A DNA stretch of 64,000 nt from Enterobacter mori LMG 25706 (GCF_000211415.1 NZ_GL890775.1:391253-455252), one strand, 5' to 3'. Positions 27,090-41,463 are shown, counted from the first letter of the stretch. The notes: a model not told the origin generated them from the sequence alone. Translations and numbers: made by a program.

Positions 27090-28202
27090 TTATACGCTTT
27101 TGGACAACATTTTTCTGTGGGTATGGATCGACATGACGATACCAAACCCGGCCATCAACACGATCAGTGCCGAGCCCCCGTAACTCACCAGCGGCAGCGG
27201 TACGCCTACAACCGGCAGAATACCACTCACCATACCAATATTTACGAAGACATAAACGAATAAAATCAACATCAATCCGCCTGCCATCACGCGACCAAAG
27301 GTGGTTTGCGCTCGTGCGGCAATCCACAAACCTCGCATGATCAGCAGCACGTAGAGGGCCAGCAGAATTAAGATGCCAACCAGCCCTAACTCTTCCGCCA
27401 GCACGGCAAAGATAAAGTCGGTGTGGCGTTCCGGTAAGAATTCCAGCTGCGACTGTGTACCGTGCAGCCAGCCTTTCCCGCGCAGGCCACCGGAGCCAAT
27501 CGCAATCTTCGACTGAATAATATGATAGCCCGCACCCAGCGGATCGGTTTCCGGATCGAGGAGCATCATCACGCGCTGGCGCTGGTAATCATGCATCAGG
27601 AAGAACCAGAGGATGGGGATAAAGGCGGCAACCAGCACCACCGCGATACCGATCAGACGCCAGCTCAGGCCTGACCGGAACAGGACAAACAGGCCGGACA
27701 GTGCGATAAGAATCGAGGTGCCGAGGTCAGGCTGTGCTGCAACCAGCAAGGTCGGCAGGAAAATCAGCACCAGCGCGATCGCGGTATTTTTTAGCGAAGG
27801 CGGGCAGACGTCGCGGTTAATAAAGCGCGCGACCATCAGCGGTACGGCAATTTTCGCGATTTCCGACGGCTGGAAGCGGACGATCCCCAGATCCAGCCAG
27901 CGCTGTGCGCCCTTGGATATCGCACCAAAGGCATCAACCGCAACAAGCAGGATGATACAGAAAATATAGAGGTAGGGCGCCCAGCCTTCGTACACACGGG
28001 GTGGGATCTGCGCCATCACCACCATGATGACCAGGCCCATCGCGATTTGGCCGATTTTGCGCTCCATCATGCCGATGTCCTGACCGCTGGCGCTCCAGAT
28101 AACCAGGGCGCTGTATACCAGCAAAGCCAGCAGAATCAATAGCATGGCAGGGTCAATGTGGATCTTGTCCCACAGCGATTTTTTATTCGGATTATCCGTC
28201 AT
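27090..28202 (-). CDS. mrdB: Peptidoglycan glycosyltransferase RodA (MrdB)
   Basis: SEDS-family glycan polymerase of the elongasome; works with PBP2 to build the lateral wall of rod cells. The 370-residue protein has about ten membrane spans, and the conserved region with the catalytic Asp ([24 protein letters not shown]) lies in the large periplasmic loop. It starts 2 bp after mrdA, so the two partner enzymes are made together. Confidence 0.96.
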   Translation of the reverse strand: MTDNPNKKSLWDKIHIDPAMLLILLALLVYSALVIWSASGQDIGMMERKIGQIAMGLVIMVVMAQIPPRVYEGWAPYLYIFCIILLVAVDAFGAISKGAQRWLDLGIVRFQPSEIAKIAVPLMVARFINRDVCPPSLKNTAIALVLIFLPTLLVAAQPDLGTSILIALSGLFVLFRSGLSWRLIGIAVVLVAAFIPILWFFLMHDYQRQRVMMLLDPETDPLGAGYHIIQSKIAIGSGGLRGKGWLHGTQSQLEFLPERHTDFIFAVLAEELGLVGILILLALYVLLIMRGLWIAARAQTTFGRVMAGGLMLILFVYVFVNIGMVSGILPVVGVPLPLVSYGGSALIVLMAGFGIVMSIHTHRKMLSKSV

Positions 28203-28204
28203 GA

Positions 28205-30106
28205 TTATTGGTCCTCCGCCGCAGCGGCTGCCGGGCTTTCTGCCGGCAGTTCGGTGTTGTTATCACCCAGCATAATGTGGTCGAGGATTTGACGCATGAT
28301 GGTACCTACAGCCGGACCTGCACCGCCGTTTTCGAGAATCATCGCCACTGCAACCTGCGGGTTATCATAAGGGGCAAACGCCGTCATGAGCTTGTGGTCA
28401 CGCAGACGTTCAGCAATTTTGTGCGCGTTATAGGTTTCGTTTGCCTTCAGGCCGAAGACCTGCGCGGTACCCGATTTAGCGGCCACTTTGTAGGGTGCGC
28501 CAGCGAAGTACTTATGCGCTGTCCCGTTTGGACGGTTTGCCACGCCGTACATACCGTCTTTGGCGATTTCCCAGAAGCCGGAATGGATATCGCCCACCGG
28601 TGCCTCATGCGGCTGGATCCACGGGACTTTCTTGCCATTCTCAACCGTACTTTGCAGCAGATGAGGAACCTTCACCACGCCGTCGTTAATCAGGATCATC
28701 ATCGCTTTGTTCATCTGCAGTGGGGTAGCTGTCCAATAACCCTGGCCGATCCCGACCGGAATGGTATCACCCTGGTACCACGGCTTTTTAAAGCGCTTCA
28801 GCTTCCATTCGCGGGTGGGCATATTACCAGAACGTTCTTCCGCAAGATCGATGCCGGTGTAGTGTCCGTAGCCGAATTTACTCATCCACGTCGACAGACG
28901 ATCAATACCCATATCATAGGCGACCTGGTAGAAGAAGGTATCCGCAGACTCTTCCAGTGATTTGGTCACGTTCAGATGACCGTGCCCCCATTTCTTCCAG
29001 TCGCGGTAACGTTTTTCAGAGCCTGGCAGTTGCCACCAGCCGGGGTCAAACAGGCTGGTATTGCGATTGATCACGCCCGCACTCAGTGCAGAAACCGCAA
29101 CGTAAGGTTTTACCGTTGACGCAGGCGGGTAAACACCCTGTGTCGCACGGTTCACCAGCGGGGTGTTCGGATCGTTAAGCAAACCGGAATAATCTTTGCT
29201 GGAGATACCATCCACGAAGAGGTTAGGGTCATAGCTCGGCATGGAGACCATGGCCAGAATTCCACCGGTGCGCGGGTCGGTGACGATAACGGCGGCACGG
29301 CTGCCAGCCAGCAGGGTTTCGATATACTGCTGCAGCTTAAGGTCGAGTGTCAGATACACATCATGGCCCGCCTGCGGCGGCACCTCTTTCAGCTGGCGGA
29401 TTACGCGGCCACGGTTGTTAACTTCAACCTCTTCATAACCGGTTTCGCCGTGCAGCACATCTTCATAATAACGCTCAATCCCCAGCTTACCGATATCATG
29501 CGTTGCGGCGTAGTTGGCCAGCTTGCCGTCTTTATCAAGGCGGTCAACGTCTTTATCGTTAATCTTGGAAACGTAGCCAATCACGTGCGTCAGCGCAGAG
29601 CCGTAAGGATAGAAGCGGCGCTTATAGCCTTTCACTTCCACGCCGGGGAATCGATACTGGTTCACGGCAAAACGGGCCACCTGCACTTCTGTCAGGTTGG
29701 TTTTGACTGGAATAGACGTGAAGCGGTGAGAACGGGAACGCTCTTTTTTAAAGGCGGCGATATCGTCATCGTTGAGATCGACCACGCTTCTCAGCGCGTT
29801 CAGCGTATCCTGCACGTTGTCGACCTTTTCCGGCATCATCTCGATTTGATAGATGGTGCGGTTTAAGGCCAGCGGCGTGCCGTTACGGTCGTAGATAATG
29901 CCGCGGCTTGGCGCGATAGGTACCAGCTTGATGCGGTTCTCGTTTGAACGCGTCTGGTAGTCGGTAAAGCGGACAATTTGCAGATTATAGAGGTTGGCGA
30001 TCAGCACGCCGGTCAGCAGCAAAATCCCCGTAAAGGCGACCAGTGCCCGGCGCACAAACAGCGCGGACTCAGCCGTATAGTCGCGAAAAGAATTCTGTAG
30101 TTTCAT
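28205..30106 (-). CDS. mrdA: Peptidoglycan transpeptidase PBP2 (MrdA)
   Basis: Elongation-specific class B penicillin-binding protein, target of mecillinam. The 633-residue protein has an N-terminal membrane anchor (about 21-43), a dimerisation/hook domain and the transpeptidase domain with Ser330-Lys333 (STVK), the SAD box in EESADTFFY and a KSGTAQ motif near 545. The residue numbers agree exactly with E. coli PBP2. It lies 28 bp after rlmH in a likely operon rsfS-rlmH-mrdA-mrdB-rlpA. Confidence 0.97.
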   Translation of the reverse strand: MKLQNSFRDYTAESALFVRRALVAFTGILLLTGVLIANLYNLQIVRFTDYQTRSNENRIKLVPIAPSRGIIYDRNGTPLALNRTIYQIEMMPEKVDNVQDTLNALRSVVDLNDDDIAAFKKERSRSHRFTSIPVKTNLTEVQVARFAVNQYRFPGVEVKGYKRRFYPYGSALTHVIGYVSKINDKDVDRLDKDGKLANYAATHDIGKLGIERYYEDVLHGETGYEEVEVNNRGRVIRQLKEVPPQAGHDVYLTLDLKLQQYIETLLAGSRAAVIVTDPRTGGILAMVSMPSYDPNLFVDGISSKDYSGLLNDPNTPLVNRATQGVYPPASTVKPYVAVSALSAGVINRNTSLFDPGWWQLPGSEKRYRDWKKWGHGHLNVTKSLEESADTFFYQVAYDMGIDRLSTWMSKFGYGHYTGIDLAEERSGNMPTREWKLKRFKKPWYQGDTIPVGIGQGYWTATPLQMNKAMMILINDGVVKVPHLLQSTVENGKKVPWIQPHEAPVGDIHSGFWEIAKDGMYGVANRPNGTAHKYFAGAPYKVAAKSGTAQVFGLKANETYNAHKIAERLRDHKLMTAFAPYDNPQVAVAMILENGGAGPAVGTIMRQILDHIMLGDNNTELPAESPAAAAAEDQ

Positions 30107-30134
30107 CCGCTGCTTAATCTACCCTGGTCAGTCA

Positions 30135-30602
30135 TTACTCGCGGTGGTAGGGGTGGTTGGTAGTAATGCTCCACGCGCGGTACAGGCTTTCTGCCACCAG
30201 CACCCTAACAAGCGGGTGGGGGAGCGTCAGCGCGGAGAGAGACCAACTTTGTTCTGCTGCCGCTTTGCAGGCGGGGGACAACCCTTCAGGTCCGCCAATC
30301 AACAGACTGACATCACGACCATCCTGCTTCCAGCGCTCCAGTTCGTGCGCCAGCTGCGGCGTATCCCAGGGTTTACCTGGAATATCGAGGGTAACGATGC
30401 GGTTTTTGCCTGCGGCAGCTAGCATCAGTTCGCCCTCTTTATCGAGAATACGTTTGATATCCGCGTTCTTGCCGCGCTTACCGGCAGGAATTTCCACCAG
30501 TTCGAACGGCATATCTTTTGGAAAACGACGCAGATACTCAGTAAAACCGGTTTGTACCCAGTCCGGCATTTTGGTGCCGACAGCGACCAGCTGCAACTTC
30601 AC
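30135..30602 (-). CDS. rlmH: 23S rRNA pseudouridine-1915 N3-methyltransferase RlmH
   Basis: SPOUT-class methyltransferase that methylates pseudouridine 1915 in helix 69 of 23S rRNA on assembled 70S ribosomes. The 155-residue protein has the knotted SAM site around [12 protein letters not shown]-type residues ([10 protein letters not shown], about 99-108) and the C-terminal [20 protein letters not shown] that forms the dimer and binding pocket. It starts 3 bp after rsfS ends. Confidence 0.97.
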   Translation of the reverse strand: MKLQLVAVGTKMPDWVQTGFTEYLRRFPKDMPFELVEIPAGKRGKNADIKRILDKEGELMLAAAGKNRIVTLDIPGKPWDTPQLAHELERWKQDGRDVSLLIGGPEGLSPACKAAAEQSWSLSALTLPHPLVRVLVAESLYRAWSITTNHPYHRE

Positions 30603-30605
30603 GCA

Positions 30606-31010
<405 letters not shown>

Positions 31011-31191
31011 TCACCGGCCGGGCTTTTGAAGGCGGGTATCATCCCACCCTCCGCCGGAGATTGCATCGCCATTTTTGTAAAACAATTTCTGTAAAGCAAT
31101 GATCGGCGGGAAAGTCTGGCAGCGGAGGATAACAGTATGGCTTACCCTGTCAAGGCAGGATAATCAATCAGCCGCTTTTTCTTGCCTCAGG

Positions 31192-31848
31192 CTATGCGTC
31201 TGCGCTTTTCTGATACAACCCGTGCTGATTGATATCCGCCAGCACTGACGAAGGCAGCATATCGTCACAGGCTAAACCCTGCTGCAGGCGCTCGCGAATG
31301 AGCGTCGCAGAAATATCAAACCACGGCGTTTCTGCCAGATAAATCTTCCCGGCTGGCCGATTATGCAGATCTTCCACGTTGTCGGTGAGATGAGCTTCAA
31401 GCCATTGCTGGTACTGTGGTTCGCGCATGGTCAGCGGATACCCGGGGCGACGGCACACGAGAAGGTGGCTGTTCTCCAGTATGGTTTCATACTGATGCCA
31501 GGTAGGAAAGTTGAGCAGGGAATCCTGACCGATAATAAAGGCCAGCGGTTTATCCGGCCCTTGTTCAGCTCGCCACTCCTGCAGCGTCTGGGACGTCCAG
31601 GACGGGGTGTTGCGACGTAACTCCCGTTCGTCAAGACGGAAAAGGGGTTTATCCGCAATCGCCAGCGCGAGCATCTCTTTTCGCTGTTTGCTGGTGGCCT
31701 CTGGTTGAGGACGGTGCGGCGGAACGTTATTGGGCATAATAATTACGCGCTGCAGGCCGATCAGATTCGCCAGAATTTCAACCGGCTTAAGATGCCCGTA
31801 ATGCACCGGGTCGAAGGTTCCGCCGTACAGCGCTTGTAAAGAATGCAT
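31192..31848 (-). CDS. nadD: Nicotinate-nucleotide adenylyltransferase NadD
   Basis: Essential enzyme that adenylates nicotinate mononucleotide to deamido-NAD. The 218-residue protein carries the nucleotidyltransferase signature [11 protein letters not shown] (9-19) and the C-terminal [10 protein letters not shown], corresponding to the ISxTxxR motif. Start 31848 matches E. coli NadD; an ATG at 31857 would overlap holA by 8 bp. One base separates the holA stop codon from the chosen start. Confidence 0.95.
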   Translation of the reverse strand: MHSLQALYGGTFDPVHYGHLKPVEILANLIGLQRVIIMPNNVPPHRPQPEATSKQRKEMLALAIADKPLFRLDERELRRNTPSWTSQTLQEWRAEQGPDKPLAFIIGQDSLLNFPTWHQYETILENSHLLVCRRPGYPLTMREPQYQQWLEAHLTDNVEDLHNRPAGKIYLAETPWFDISATLIRERLQQGLACDDMLPSSVLADINQHGLYQKSADA

Positions 31849-31849
31849 G

Positions 31850-32881
31850 CTATCCATCGATAAATACGTCTGCCAGCGCCTTGTGGCAGAGCAGCAGTGA
31901 AAGGCTTTCCAGCTCCGACCAGACCGACTGACCGTAATCTTGTTTCAACGTGAGCTCAGCGCGCATCAAAAGCTGTACAGCCTGGCGCAGCTGTTCATGA
32001 CTCAGACGGTTGATGGCCTCGGTGGTCATCGCCCTGCGGTTTTGCCATACACGGTGTTTATCAAACAGTGAACGCAATGGCGTATGGGCAGACTGACGCT
32101 TGAGTGTATTCAGTAACAACAGCTCTCGCTGGAGCGTGCGCAGCAAAATGACAGGTTCACTGCCTTCAAGGCGCAGCTGCTGCAATATGTGTAGCGCGCG
32201 TTTGCTCTTTGCTGACAGCAGCGCGTCAACCCAGTGAAACGGCGTAAAGTGGGCAGCATCGTTTACCGCCTGCTCAACACGCGGTAACGTCAGTTTACCG
32301 TCAGGCCAAAGCAGAGAAAGCCTGTCGAGTGCCTGCGCCAGCGCCAGCAGGTTGCCTTCATAGCAGTAGCAAAGCAGCTGGTTTGCCGCCTCATCCAACT
32401 GAAGATTGTGCTGTTTTGCTCGCGCGGCTACCCATTTAGGCAGATGTGCCTGTTCAGGTGTCTGGCAGGTGACCTGAACTGTGTTGGTCGCAAGTTGAGT
32501 AAACCACGCTGCGTTTTCCTGCGCCTTGGTGAGCTTGTTGCCACGCACAATCAGCAGCAGATCGCTGTGTAACAGGCTGACCAGGGTGGCGAGTTGCTCA
32601 TTCATGGCCGCGTTAGGGCCATTTTCCGGCAGCAGGATCTGGATTGTCTGGCGCGATGCAAACAGGCTCATTGCCTGGCAAAGTGAAAAGAGGGCGTTCC
32701 AGTCGGTGTTGTTGTCCAGCTGGACGGTGTGGTGTTCATCAAAGCCCTGAGCGACCGCCGCGTGACGAACGGCATCCAGACTTTCCTGAAGTAATAGCGG
32801 ATCGTTTCCGAGCAGCAGATACGCCGCGCGCAGCCCTTCATTGAGCTGCGCGCGGAGTTGTTCAGGATACAACCTGATCAT
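31850..32881 (-). CDS. holA: DNA polymerase III subunit delta HolA
   Basis: Clamp-loader wrench subunit that opens the beta sliding clamp. The 343-residue AAA+-like protein has the family's three domains; the N-terminal [19 protein letters not shown] (about 21-39) contains the beta-binding region. Its start codon overlaps the lptE stop by one base (TGATG), so the two are coupled. Confidence 0.96.
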   Translation of the reverse strand: MIRLYPEQLRAQLNEGLRAAYLLLGNDPLLLQESLDAVRHAAVAQGFDEHHTVQLDNNTDWNALFSLCQAMSLFASRQTIQILLPENGPNAAMNEQLATLVSLLHSDLLLIVRGNKLTKAQENAAWFTQLATNTVQVTCQTPEQAHLPKWVAARAKQHNLQLDEAANQLLCYCYEGNLLALAQALDRLSLLWPDGKLTLPRVEQAVNDAAHFTPFHWVDALLSAKSKRALHILQQLRLEGSEPVILLRTLQRELLLLNTLKRQSAHTPLRSLFDKHRVWQNRRAMTTEAINRLSHEQLRQAVQLLMRAELTLKQDYGQSVWSELESLSLLLCHKALADVFIDG

Positions 32882-33450
32882 CAGTTACCCATCGACGTTG
32901 ACATGGTCGGCGCGTTAGCGTCCGGTGTGTCGATAATGTCAGAGCCTTGTTTCGTCGACGCAGCAATGCTTGGCAGTTTACGGATCAGCTGTTCCGCTGC
33001 CTTATCATACATTTCGTTGATGATAATCTGCTGCTCGGCATCTTTTGCCAGCGCCGTTTGCGGGTTATCGAAGAACGAACGGTAGACTTTAGTACTGATT
33101 GGATAAATATCTTTACCCGGGATCAATACGGCCGCTTTCACGTTAAGCACCATCTGATATTCCGCAGTACGGCCATCCTGGAAGATGGACGCGGTATCTT
33201 TAGACAACGTCGAAGTCAGGATGCGGAATGACGGAACATCCTGGCGCAACGTGCCTTTCTCGATCAACTCAACATCGTTCAAACGGAGCTGGTTACGTAC
33301 AGCCCGGCTGAGTGGGCCATTCGGATCCGAAGAGTCGAAGATCAACGTTTTCATCTGAGGCGGCACTGCCGTGGTATTGCGCAGATGCCACCCGCAACCT
33401 GCGGTGACAAGCACCGCCAGGGATAAGAGTATTGTTGCCAGTTGTCGCAC
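32881..33450 (-). CDS. lptE: LPS-assembly lipoprotein LptE
   Basis: Outer-membrane lipoprotein that plugs the LptD barrel and helps insert lipopolysaccharide. The 189-residue precursor has a signal peptide with lipobox VTAGC (Cys19), followed by GWHLRNTT and the alpha-beta core with the conserved [13 protein letters not shown] segment. It starts 14 bp after the leuS stop codon and overlaps holA by one base, giving the conserved leuS-lptE-holA-nadD order. Confidence 0.96.
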   Translation of the reverse strand: MRQLATILLSLAVLVTAGCGWHLRNTTAVPPQMKTLIFDSSDPNGPLSRAVRNQLRLNDVELIEKGTLRQDVPSFRILTSTLSKDTASIFQDGRTAEYQMVLNVKAAVLIPGKDIYPISTKVYRSFFDNPQTALAKDAEQQIIINEMYDKAAEQLIRKLPSIAASTKQGSDIIDTPDANAPTMSTSMGN

Positions 33451-33464
33451 GTTTCCTCCCGCGC

Positions 33465-36239
<2,775 letters not shown>

Positions 36240-36259
36240 TTACTTACCCGGGAGGCAAA

Positions 36260-36745
36260 ATGATGAACAAGGTTGCTCAATTTTACCGCGAACTGGTAGC
36301 GACACTGACGGAACGGCTGCGCAACGGCGAGCGCGATATCGACGCGCTGGTCGAACAGGCTCGCTCCCGGGTGGCGCAAACGGGTGAGTTAACGCGAACC
36401 GAAGTGGAAGAGGTGACGCGCGCCGTGCGGCGTGATCTGGAAGAGTTCGCGCGCAGTTACGAGGAGAGCCAGGACGAGGTCGCGGACAGCGTCTTTATGC
36501 GGGTGATTAAAGAGAGTCTGTGGCAGGAGCTGGCGGATATCACCGACAAAACGCAGCCGGAGTGGCGCGAGGTGTTTCAGGATTTGAACCACCACGGCGT
36601 CTACCAGAGCGGTGAAGTGGTGGGGCTGGGGAACCTGGTCTGCGAGAAGTGTCATCACCATATTGCGGTGTACACGCCGGACGTGCTGCCGCTGTGTCCG
36701 AAGTGCGGGCACGATCAGTTCCAGCGTCGGCCATTTGAGCCCTAG
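36260..36745 (+). CDS. ybeL: Zinc-ribbon protein YbeL (DUF1451)
   Basis: A 161-residue protein of unknown function with a long helical, partly coiled-coil N-terminal part (about 1-95) and a C-terminal zinc ribbon whose four Cys are at 128, 131, 146 and 149. Start is ATG 36260, or ATG 36263 one codon later as in E. coli, behind GGGAGG. It is divergent from leuS. In E. coli a block of Sel1/DnaJ/HscC genes follows; here rihA comes directly. Confidence 0.93.
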   Translation: MMNKVAQFYRELVATLTERLRNGERDIDALVEQARSRVAQTGELTRTEVEEVTRAVRRDLEEFARSYEESQDEVADSVFMRVIKESLWQELADITDKTQPEWREVFQDLNHHGVYQSGEVVGLGNLVCEKCHHHIAVYTPDVLPLCPKCGHDQFQRRPFEP

Positions 36746-36764
36746 GTAAAAGCAAAACTGTTTG

Positions 36765-36802
36765 CTCCCTCTCCCGTGGGAGAGGGTTGGGGTGAGGGCA
36801 TC
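36765..36802. repeat. CCCTCACCCC dispersed hairpin repeat, copy B (inverted)
   Basis: CTCCCTCTCCCGTGGGAGAGGG followed by TTGGGGTGAGGGCATCAG in two adjoining pieces, the reverse complement of copy A at 2851-2886. It fills the gap between the convergent ybeL and rihA genes. Confidence 0.72.
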
Positions 36803-37742
36803 AGGCCGCACTATAGTAAGCCAGTCTCTCCGCCAGCAAATCCACAAACGCCTCCCGGTCGATGTTCACCATCACCGTAGTATTCGGTTTATTTCCCGTC
36901 AGCGAGTAATAATCCACCACCGTCATGCCCTGGGTGTATTTTCCCTGCGTCTCAACGCCAACCCATCTGTCCACCGTGGTAAACATCTCAGGTTTTAACA
37001 GCCAGGCAATGGTGCACGGGTCGTGCAGCGGTGCGCCCTGGAAGCCCCACTTCTCGGCTTTGTGATACTCCATAAAGAAGTTGAGCAGTTCGGCCACGGT
37101 TGTCGCAACCGGGTTGCCCACCGAGCGGAAGCGCTCAATATCGTCCGCCATAATCTGCGCGCGGTGGGTAACATCCAGCCCCGCCATCACAATCGGTAAT
37201 CCTGACTGGAAGACAATCTCCGCCGCTTCCGGGTCGACAAAGATGTTGAACTCCGCCGCCGGCGTCCAGTTACCCAGCGCCATTGCGCCCCCCATCATCA
37301 CGATCCGGGCGATTTTACCGTGCAGTTCCGGATGACTGTTCAGCAGCAGCGCAACGTTGGTTTGTGGTCCGGTTGCCACCAGCGTTACGGGCTCTGCGCT
37401 TTCGCGCAGCACCTTCGCCATCAGCTCGACGGCGGTACAGTTTTGCGGTGCAAACACCGGCTCCGGCAGCGTAGGGCCGTCCAGCCCGCTTTCACCATGA
37501 ACGTTGTCGGCAATAATAAGCTCGCGCATCAGCGGCTTCACGGCCCCACCCGCAACCGGAATATCGGTGCGTTTAAGCAGCGTGAGCATGCGCAGCACGT
37601 TGCGCAGGGTTTTTTCAGGCGTCTGGTTTCCGGCGGATGAGGTGACGGCTTTTACGTCGAGTTCAGGGGAGGCAAGTGCAAGGACGAGTGCGATCGCGTC
37701 ATCATGACCTGGATCGCAATCGAGAATGATCGGCTGTGCCAT
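36801..37742 (-). CDS. rihA: Pyrimidine-specific ribonucleoside hydrolase RihA
   Basis: Hydrolyses the glycosidic bond of uridine and cytidine, releasing ribose and the base. The 313-residue nucleoside-hydrolase protein carries the Ca2+-binding signature DCDPGHDD (residues 8-15) and the family Asn/Asp/His positions through the C-terminal half. The start at 37742 is chosen for its GGAG six to ten bases upstream; ATG 37754 would place that site inside the gene. It follows gltL after 108 bp. Confidence 0.94.
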   Translation of the reverse strand: MAQPIILDCDPGHDDAIALVLALASPELDVKAVTSSAGNQTPEKTLRNVLRMLTLLKRTDIPVAGGAVKPLMRELIIADNVHGESGLDGPTLPEPVFAPQNCTAVELMAKVLRESAEPVTLVATGPQTNVALLLNSHPELHGKIARIVMMGGAMALGNWTPAAEFNIFVDPEAAEIVFQSGLPIVMAGLDVTHRAQIMADDIERFRSVGNPVATTVAELLNFFMEYHKAEKWGFQGAPLHDPCTIAWLLKPEMFTTVDRWVGVETQGKYTQGMTVVDYYSLTGNKPNTTVMVNIDREAFVDLLAERLAYYSAA

Positions 37743-37862
37743 AGGGTTCTCCATTATTAGCGTTATTTTGTGACAAGGTTAACGCTGCAATATGACGCCG
37801 ACGAGAAGCGCAGTGTGAAAGCGTGAAGCAGTGCGCAATCCGCAGATCGCGCACCGGGAAGA

Positions 37863-38588
37863 TTAATGCAGGATTTTGGCGAGGAAGTCTTTGGCGCGGT
37901 CAGATTTCGGGTTGGCAAAGAACTCTTCTTTCGGAGAGTCTTCCACAATTTTCCCTTCGTCCATAAAGATCACGCGGTTGGCCACTTTACGGGCGAAGCC
38001 CATTTCGTGGGTTACGACCATCATGGTCATCCCTTCGTGCGCCAGCTCGACCATTACGTCCAGCACTTCGTTGATCATCTCAGGATCGAGCGCCGACGTT
38101 GGCTCATCAAACAGCATCGCCACCGGATCCATACACAGCGCGCGGGCGATCGCCACGCGCTGCTGTTGGCCGCCAGAAAGCTGTGCCGGGAACTTATCGG
38201 CATGTGCCGAGAGACCCACGCGTTCCAGGAGCTTCAGCCCTTTCTCGCGCGACGCCTTTTTATCACGCTTAAGCACTTTAACCTGTGCCAGCGTCAGGTT
38301 CTCGATGATAGAGAGGTGAGGGAACAGCTCAAAATGCTGGAACACCATGCCGACGTGTGAGCGAAGCTGAGCAAGATTGGTTTTCTTGTCGTTCACTTTG
38401 GTACCGTTGACGACAATTTCCCCCTGCTGCACCGGCTCCAGGCCGTTAACGGTTTTGATCAGCGTCGACTTACCGGAGCCGGACGGTCCACACACCACCA
38501 CGACGTCGCCTTTTTTCACTTCGGTGGAGCAGTCGGTCAGCACCTGAAAGTGCCCATACCATTTCGAAACATTTTTCAGGGAAATCAT
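37863..38588 (-). CDS. gltL: Glutamate/aspartate ABC transporter ATP-binding protein GltL
   Basis: ATPase of the periplasmic-binding-protein-dependent Glu/Asp importer. The 241-residue protein has Walker [10 protein letters not shown] (34-42), the ABC signature LSGGQQ (137-142), Walker B MLFDEP (158-163) and the His-switch region VVTHEMG. Last gene of gltIJKL; its start overlaps the gltK stop by one base. Confidence 0.96.
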   Translation of the reverse strand: MISLKNVSKWYGHFQVLTDCSTEVKKGDVVVVCGPSGSGKSTLIKTVNGLEPVQQGEIVVNGTKVNDKKTNLAQLRSHVGMVFQHFELFPHLSIIENLTLAQVKVLKRDKKASREKGLKLLERVGLSAHADKFPAQLSGGQQQRVAIARALCMDPVAMLFDEPTSALDPEMINEVLDVMVELAHEGMTMMVVTHEMGFARKVANRVIFMDEGKIVEDSPKEEFFANPKSDRAKDFLAKILH

Positions 38589-39262
38589 TATACAGTCCTT
38601 TTCTTCAGCCAGCTGACCAACAGCGACGCGCTTAAACTAATCACAAAATAGACCCCACCCGTGAAGAGGACCATCTCAACCTGCGTACCATCACGCTCGC
38701 CGATGGTGGACGCGGTACGGAAGAAGTCTGCCAGGCTCAGGACGTAGACCAGAGAGGTATCCTGGAACAGCACGATGCCCTGTGTCAGCAGGAGCGGAAC
38801 CATGGCGCGGAACGCCTGCGGCAGAATAATGAGCTGCATGGATTGCCAGTGGGTCATCCCCAAAGCCAGTGCGGCGCTGGACTGCCCGCGGGAGATACTC
38901 TGAATGCCCGCACGGATAATCTCTGAGTAGTAAGCGGCCTCAAACATTGAGAATGCCACCATGGCGGAGATCAGGCGGATATCGGTTTTCGGCGACAGTC
39001 CCAGTACGTTCTGCAGGAAGCCGGGAACAATCAGGTAAAACCACAGCAGCACCATCACCAGCGGAATGGAGCGGAAGACGTTAACGTAGGCAGTCGCAAA
39101 CCAGGCGAGGGGTTTAAAGCTCGACAGGCGCATCACCGCCAACAGGGTGCCCCAGACGATACCGATGATGATGGCGATCACGGTGATCTTTAAGGTGATC
39201 ACCAGGCCATCCAGCAGGTAAGGCATGGATGGAACGATAGAACTCCAGTCAAATTCGTACAT
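38588..39262 (-). CDS. gltK: Glutamate/aspartate ABC transporter permease GltK
   Basis: Inner-membrane permease of the polar-amino-acid family, pairing with GltJ. The 224-residue protein has about five membrane spans and the EAA loop (residues about 131-150, [23 protein letters not shown]) that contacts GltL. It overlaps both gltJ and gltL by one base. Confidence 0.96.
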   Translation of the reverse strand: MYEFDWSSIVPSMPYLLDGLVITLKITVIAIIIGIVWGTLLAVMRLSSFKPLAWFATAYVNVFRSIPLVMVLLWFYLIVPGFLQNVLGLSPKTDIRLISAMVAFSMFEAAYYSEIIRAGIQSISRGQSSAALALGMTHWQSMQLIILPQAFRAMVPLLLTQGIVLFQDTSLVYVLSLADFFRTASTIGERDGTQVEMVLFTGGVYFVISLSASLLVSWLKKRTV

Positions 39263-40002
39263 TATTTGCCCCCCAGATTGCCCGGCAGGCGAATTTTGCG
39301 TTCAACCAGGTTCATCACCAGCATGATGAAAGCGTTAATCAGAACGTAAGCGAGGGTAATCGCGGTGAAGGATTCCCACGCGTGGGCGGAGTAGTCCAGC
39401 AGCTTACCCGCCTGCGCCGCCATATCCACCAGACCAATAGTCGAGGCGATGGCCGAGTTTTTCACCAGGTTCATCATCTCTGACGTCATCGGTGGAACGA
39501 TAACGCGATAGGCGTTAGGCAGCAGAACGTAACGGTAGGCTTGCGGCAGCGTCAGGCCCATCGCCAGAGCCGCGTTCTTTTGCCCGCGCGGCAGTGACTG
39601 GATGGCAGCACGCACCTGTTCGCAAACCCGCGCGGCGGTGAACAGCCCCAGGCACAGCATGGAAGAGACAAAGAACTGAACGTTAGGATCCAGTTCCGCC
39701 TTGAACCACATGCCGATATTTTCCGGCAGCAGTTCCGGAATGACCAGATACCAGGTAAAGAACTGCACGATCAGCGGAACGTTACGGAACAGTTCCACGT
39801 ACAGGGTGCCGAGTGTTGAAAGAAAGCGATTGGGAACGGTGCGCAGAATACCGAACAGCGAACCGACAAGAAACGCGATAATCCACGCCGTTATCGATAG
39901 CGCAACGGTGACCTGAAAGCCGCTCCACAGCCAGCCAAGATAGGTGGTGTTGCCGAACGGGGCTTGTTGCAGAAAGATGCCCCAGTTCCAGTCAATTGAC
40001 AT
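39262..40002 (-). CDS. gltJ: Glutamate/aspartate ABC transporter permease GltJ
   Basis: Second permease of the Glu/Asp importer. From ATG 40002, with GGAG eleven bases upstream, the product has 246 residues, as in E. coli; the longer frame from 40092 runs through the SroC region and is rejected. It has about five membrane spans and an EAA loop ([21 protein letters not shown]). It lies behind the intrinsic terminator that follows gltI, so its expression should be lower than that of the binding protein. Confidence 0.95.
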   Translation of the reverse strand: MSIDWNWGIFLQQAPFGNTTYLGWLWSGFQVTVALSITAWIIAFLVGSLFGILRTVPNRFLSTLGTLYVELFRNVPLIVQFFTWYLVIPELLPENIGMWFKAELDPNVQFFVSSMLCLGLFTAARVCEQVRAAIQSLPRGQKNAALAMGLTLPQAYRYVLLPNAYRVIVPPMTSEMMNLVKNSAIASTIGLVDMAAQAGKLLDYSAHAWESFTAITLAYVLINAFIMLVMNLVERKIRLPGNLGGK

Positions 40003-40014
40003 AATAAACTCCAG

Positions 40015-40039
40015 AAAAAAAAGGGTAGCAGCGCTACCC
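40015..40039 (-). terminator. Intrinsic terminator/attenuator between gltI and gltJ
   Basis: A 7-bp stem GGGTAGC/GCTACCC with a three-base loop, followed on the minus strand by eight T. It forms the 3' end of SroC and limits readthrough into gltJKL. Confidence 0.88.
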
Positions 40040-40180
40040 TCGAAGATTGGTGAGAAGCTCATTTTCGCGCTGAGTGGGGAACGACCACTCAACGTATAGT
40101 CTGTCCATGCTTCCCGACAATCGAGAGGGCAGGAGATCCCGCCCCTGTCGTTCTAATTAGTTAAGCGCTTTATCGTTTGG
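40015..40180 (-). ncRNA. sroC: SroC small RNA (gltI-gltJ intergenic)
   Basis: In E. coli and Salmonella SroC is a roughly 160-nt decay product of the gltIJKL message, covering the end of gltI and the gap to gltJ; it sponges the GcvB small RNA. The same gap here is 154 bp, ends in a strong intrinsic terminator and holds two further stems (GAGTGG/CCACTC near 40073-40090 and a GC-rich one near 40130). The 5' end is an estimate, since it is made by RNase E. Confidence 0.65.
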
Positions 40181-41062
40181 TGATTTGAACAGTGCTTTCA
40201 TGTCGTCAGACAGTTCAAAGTTCATGTTGAGGTTCTTTGGTGGAATCGGGTTCTTGAACCATTTGTCGAACCATTTTTCCGCGTCGCCGGATGTCTGTGC
40301 CTGCGCGATGGTGTCATCAATCAGCTTTTTGAAGTCAGCATCGTCTTTACGCAGCATACAACCGTAGGCTTCTTTCGACTGCGCGGTGCCCACGATTTCC
40401 CAGTTGTCTGGTTTCTTCGCTTTCGCCCGTTCGCCCGCCAGCAGAGCGTCATCCATCATAAACGCGACGGCACGACCGCTTTCCAGGGTACGGAAGGAGT
40501 CGCCATGGTCTTTCGCGCTGATGATGCGCATATCCATTTTCTTCTCGTCGTTCAGCTTGTGCAGCAGCACTTCGGAAGTCGTGCCGGAAGTCACAACGAC
40601 CGCTTTGCCTTTCAGGTCAGCAAAATCTTTGATTGCGCCGCCTTTCTTGGTCAGCAGACGGGTGCCCACGACAAAGATGGTGTCGGAGAAGGCGGCCTGT
40701 TTCTGACGTTCAAGGTTGTTGGTGGTGGAGCCACACTCGAAATCAAAGGTGCCGTTTTGCAGCAGTGGAATACGGTTCTGTGAAGTGATTGGGATCAGCT
40801 TCACCTGCAGGTCAGGTTTGTTCAGCTTTTTCTTCACAGCTTCAACGATAGCGTTGGAGTAATCCTGTGAATAGCCTACGACTTTTTGCGTGTTGTCGTA
40901 GTAAGAGAACGGGACAGAAGATTCACGGTGGCCGACCACGATGACGCCGTTTTTGGCAATCTTGTCGAGAGTGCTGCCTGCTGCCGGGGCATCTTCAGCG
41001 TGAACGACGCCAGCAGACATTCCCATCACCAGCATTGCTGTGGCCAGTTTACGTAATTGCAT
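40157..41062 (-). CDS. gltI: Glutamate/aspartate periplasmic binding protein GltI
   Basis: Periplasmic solute-binding protein that delivers Glu and Asp to GltJKL. The 301-residue precursor begins at ATG 41062, with AAGGAG nine to fourteen bases upstream, and has a signal peptide ending GVVHA (about 1-22). The type II bilobed fold is evident from GVIVVGHRESSVPFSYYDN and the C-terminal MLRKDDADFKKLID. First gene of gltIJKL. Confidence 0.96.
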   Translation of the reverse strand: MQLRKLATAMLVMGMSAGVVHAEDAPAAGSTLDKIAKNGVIVVGHRESSVPFSYYDNTQKVVGYSQDYSNAIVEAVKKKLNKPDLQVKLIPITSQNRIPLLQNGTFDFECGSTTNNLERQKQAAFSDTIFVVGTRLLTKKGGAIKDFADLKGKAVVVTSGTTSEVLLHKLNDEKKMDMRIISAKDHGDSFRTLESGRAVAFMMDDALLAGERAKAKKPDNWEIVGTAQSKEAYGCMLRKDDADFKKLIDDTIAQAQTSGDAEKWFDKWFKNPIPPKNLNMNFELSDDMKALFKSPNDKALN

Positions 41063-41374
41063 ACCCAACTCCTTTCTTATCAGCGCCAGTGACGCATTGA
41101 TACCCATTGTGATGTTGTTATATCTCGCGCTATGCGAGTGCAGTGTTATGCAAGCTTGTTAACATTTAGTCTGGCTTAATGTAAAGATTTTGCTGCGTTA
41201 TTGTTTATTTTTGCGAAGCGCGCCGCACCATTCAGAGGCAATAATCTTTCGTTGCACCGTTTCGGTGCTGCCGATGATCTACGGTGGTGCGACAAGGTTG
41301 CACGTTAAGCCAAACTGCGTTTGCGCGAATAAACAAAGCAATAGGCGTGCCAGAATGGGAGTTTGGAGGGTATT
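41063..41374. other. Gap upstream of gltI, promoter region
   Basis: The first 312 bp of the 401-bp gap between gltI and the end of the REP cluster. It must hold the gltI promoter, but I see no clear -35/-10 pair. No coding frame is convincing; the open plus-strand frames here include REP sequence. Confidence 0.5.
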
Positions 41375-41452
41375 GTCGGGTGGCGGCTACGCCTTACCCG
41401 ACCTACGGGAGCAAAAATGTAGGCCGGGTAAGCGTCAGCGCCACCCGGCAAC
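41375..41452. repeat. REP/BIME pair downstream of lnt
   Basis: Two palindromic REP-type units: GTCGGGTGGCGGCTACGCC with its complement CCGAC (41375-41408), and GTAGGCCGGGT with ACCCGGC (41418-41452). They are in inverted arrangement immediately 3' of lnt, as a typical bacterial interspersed mosaic element. Confidence 0.85.
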
Positions 41453-41463
41453 AGAAGGTAAAA

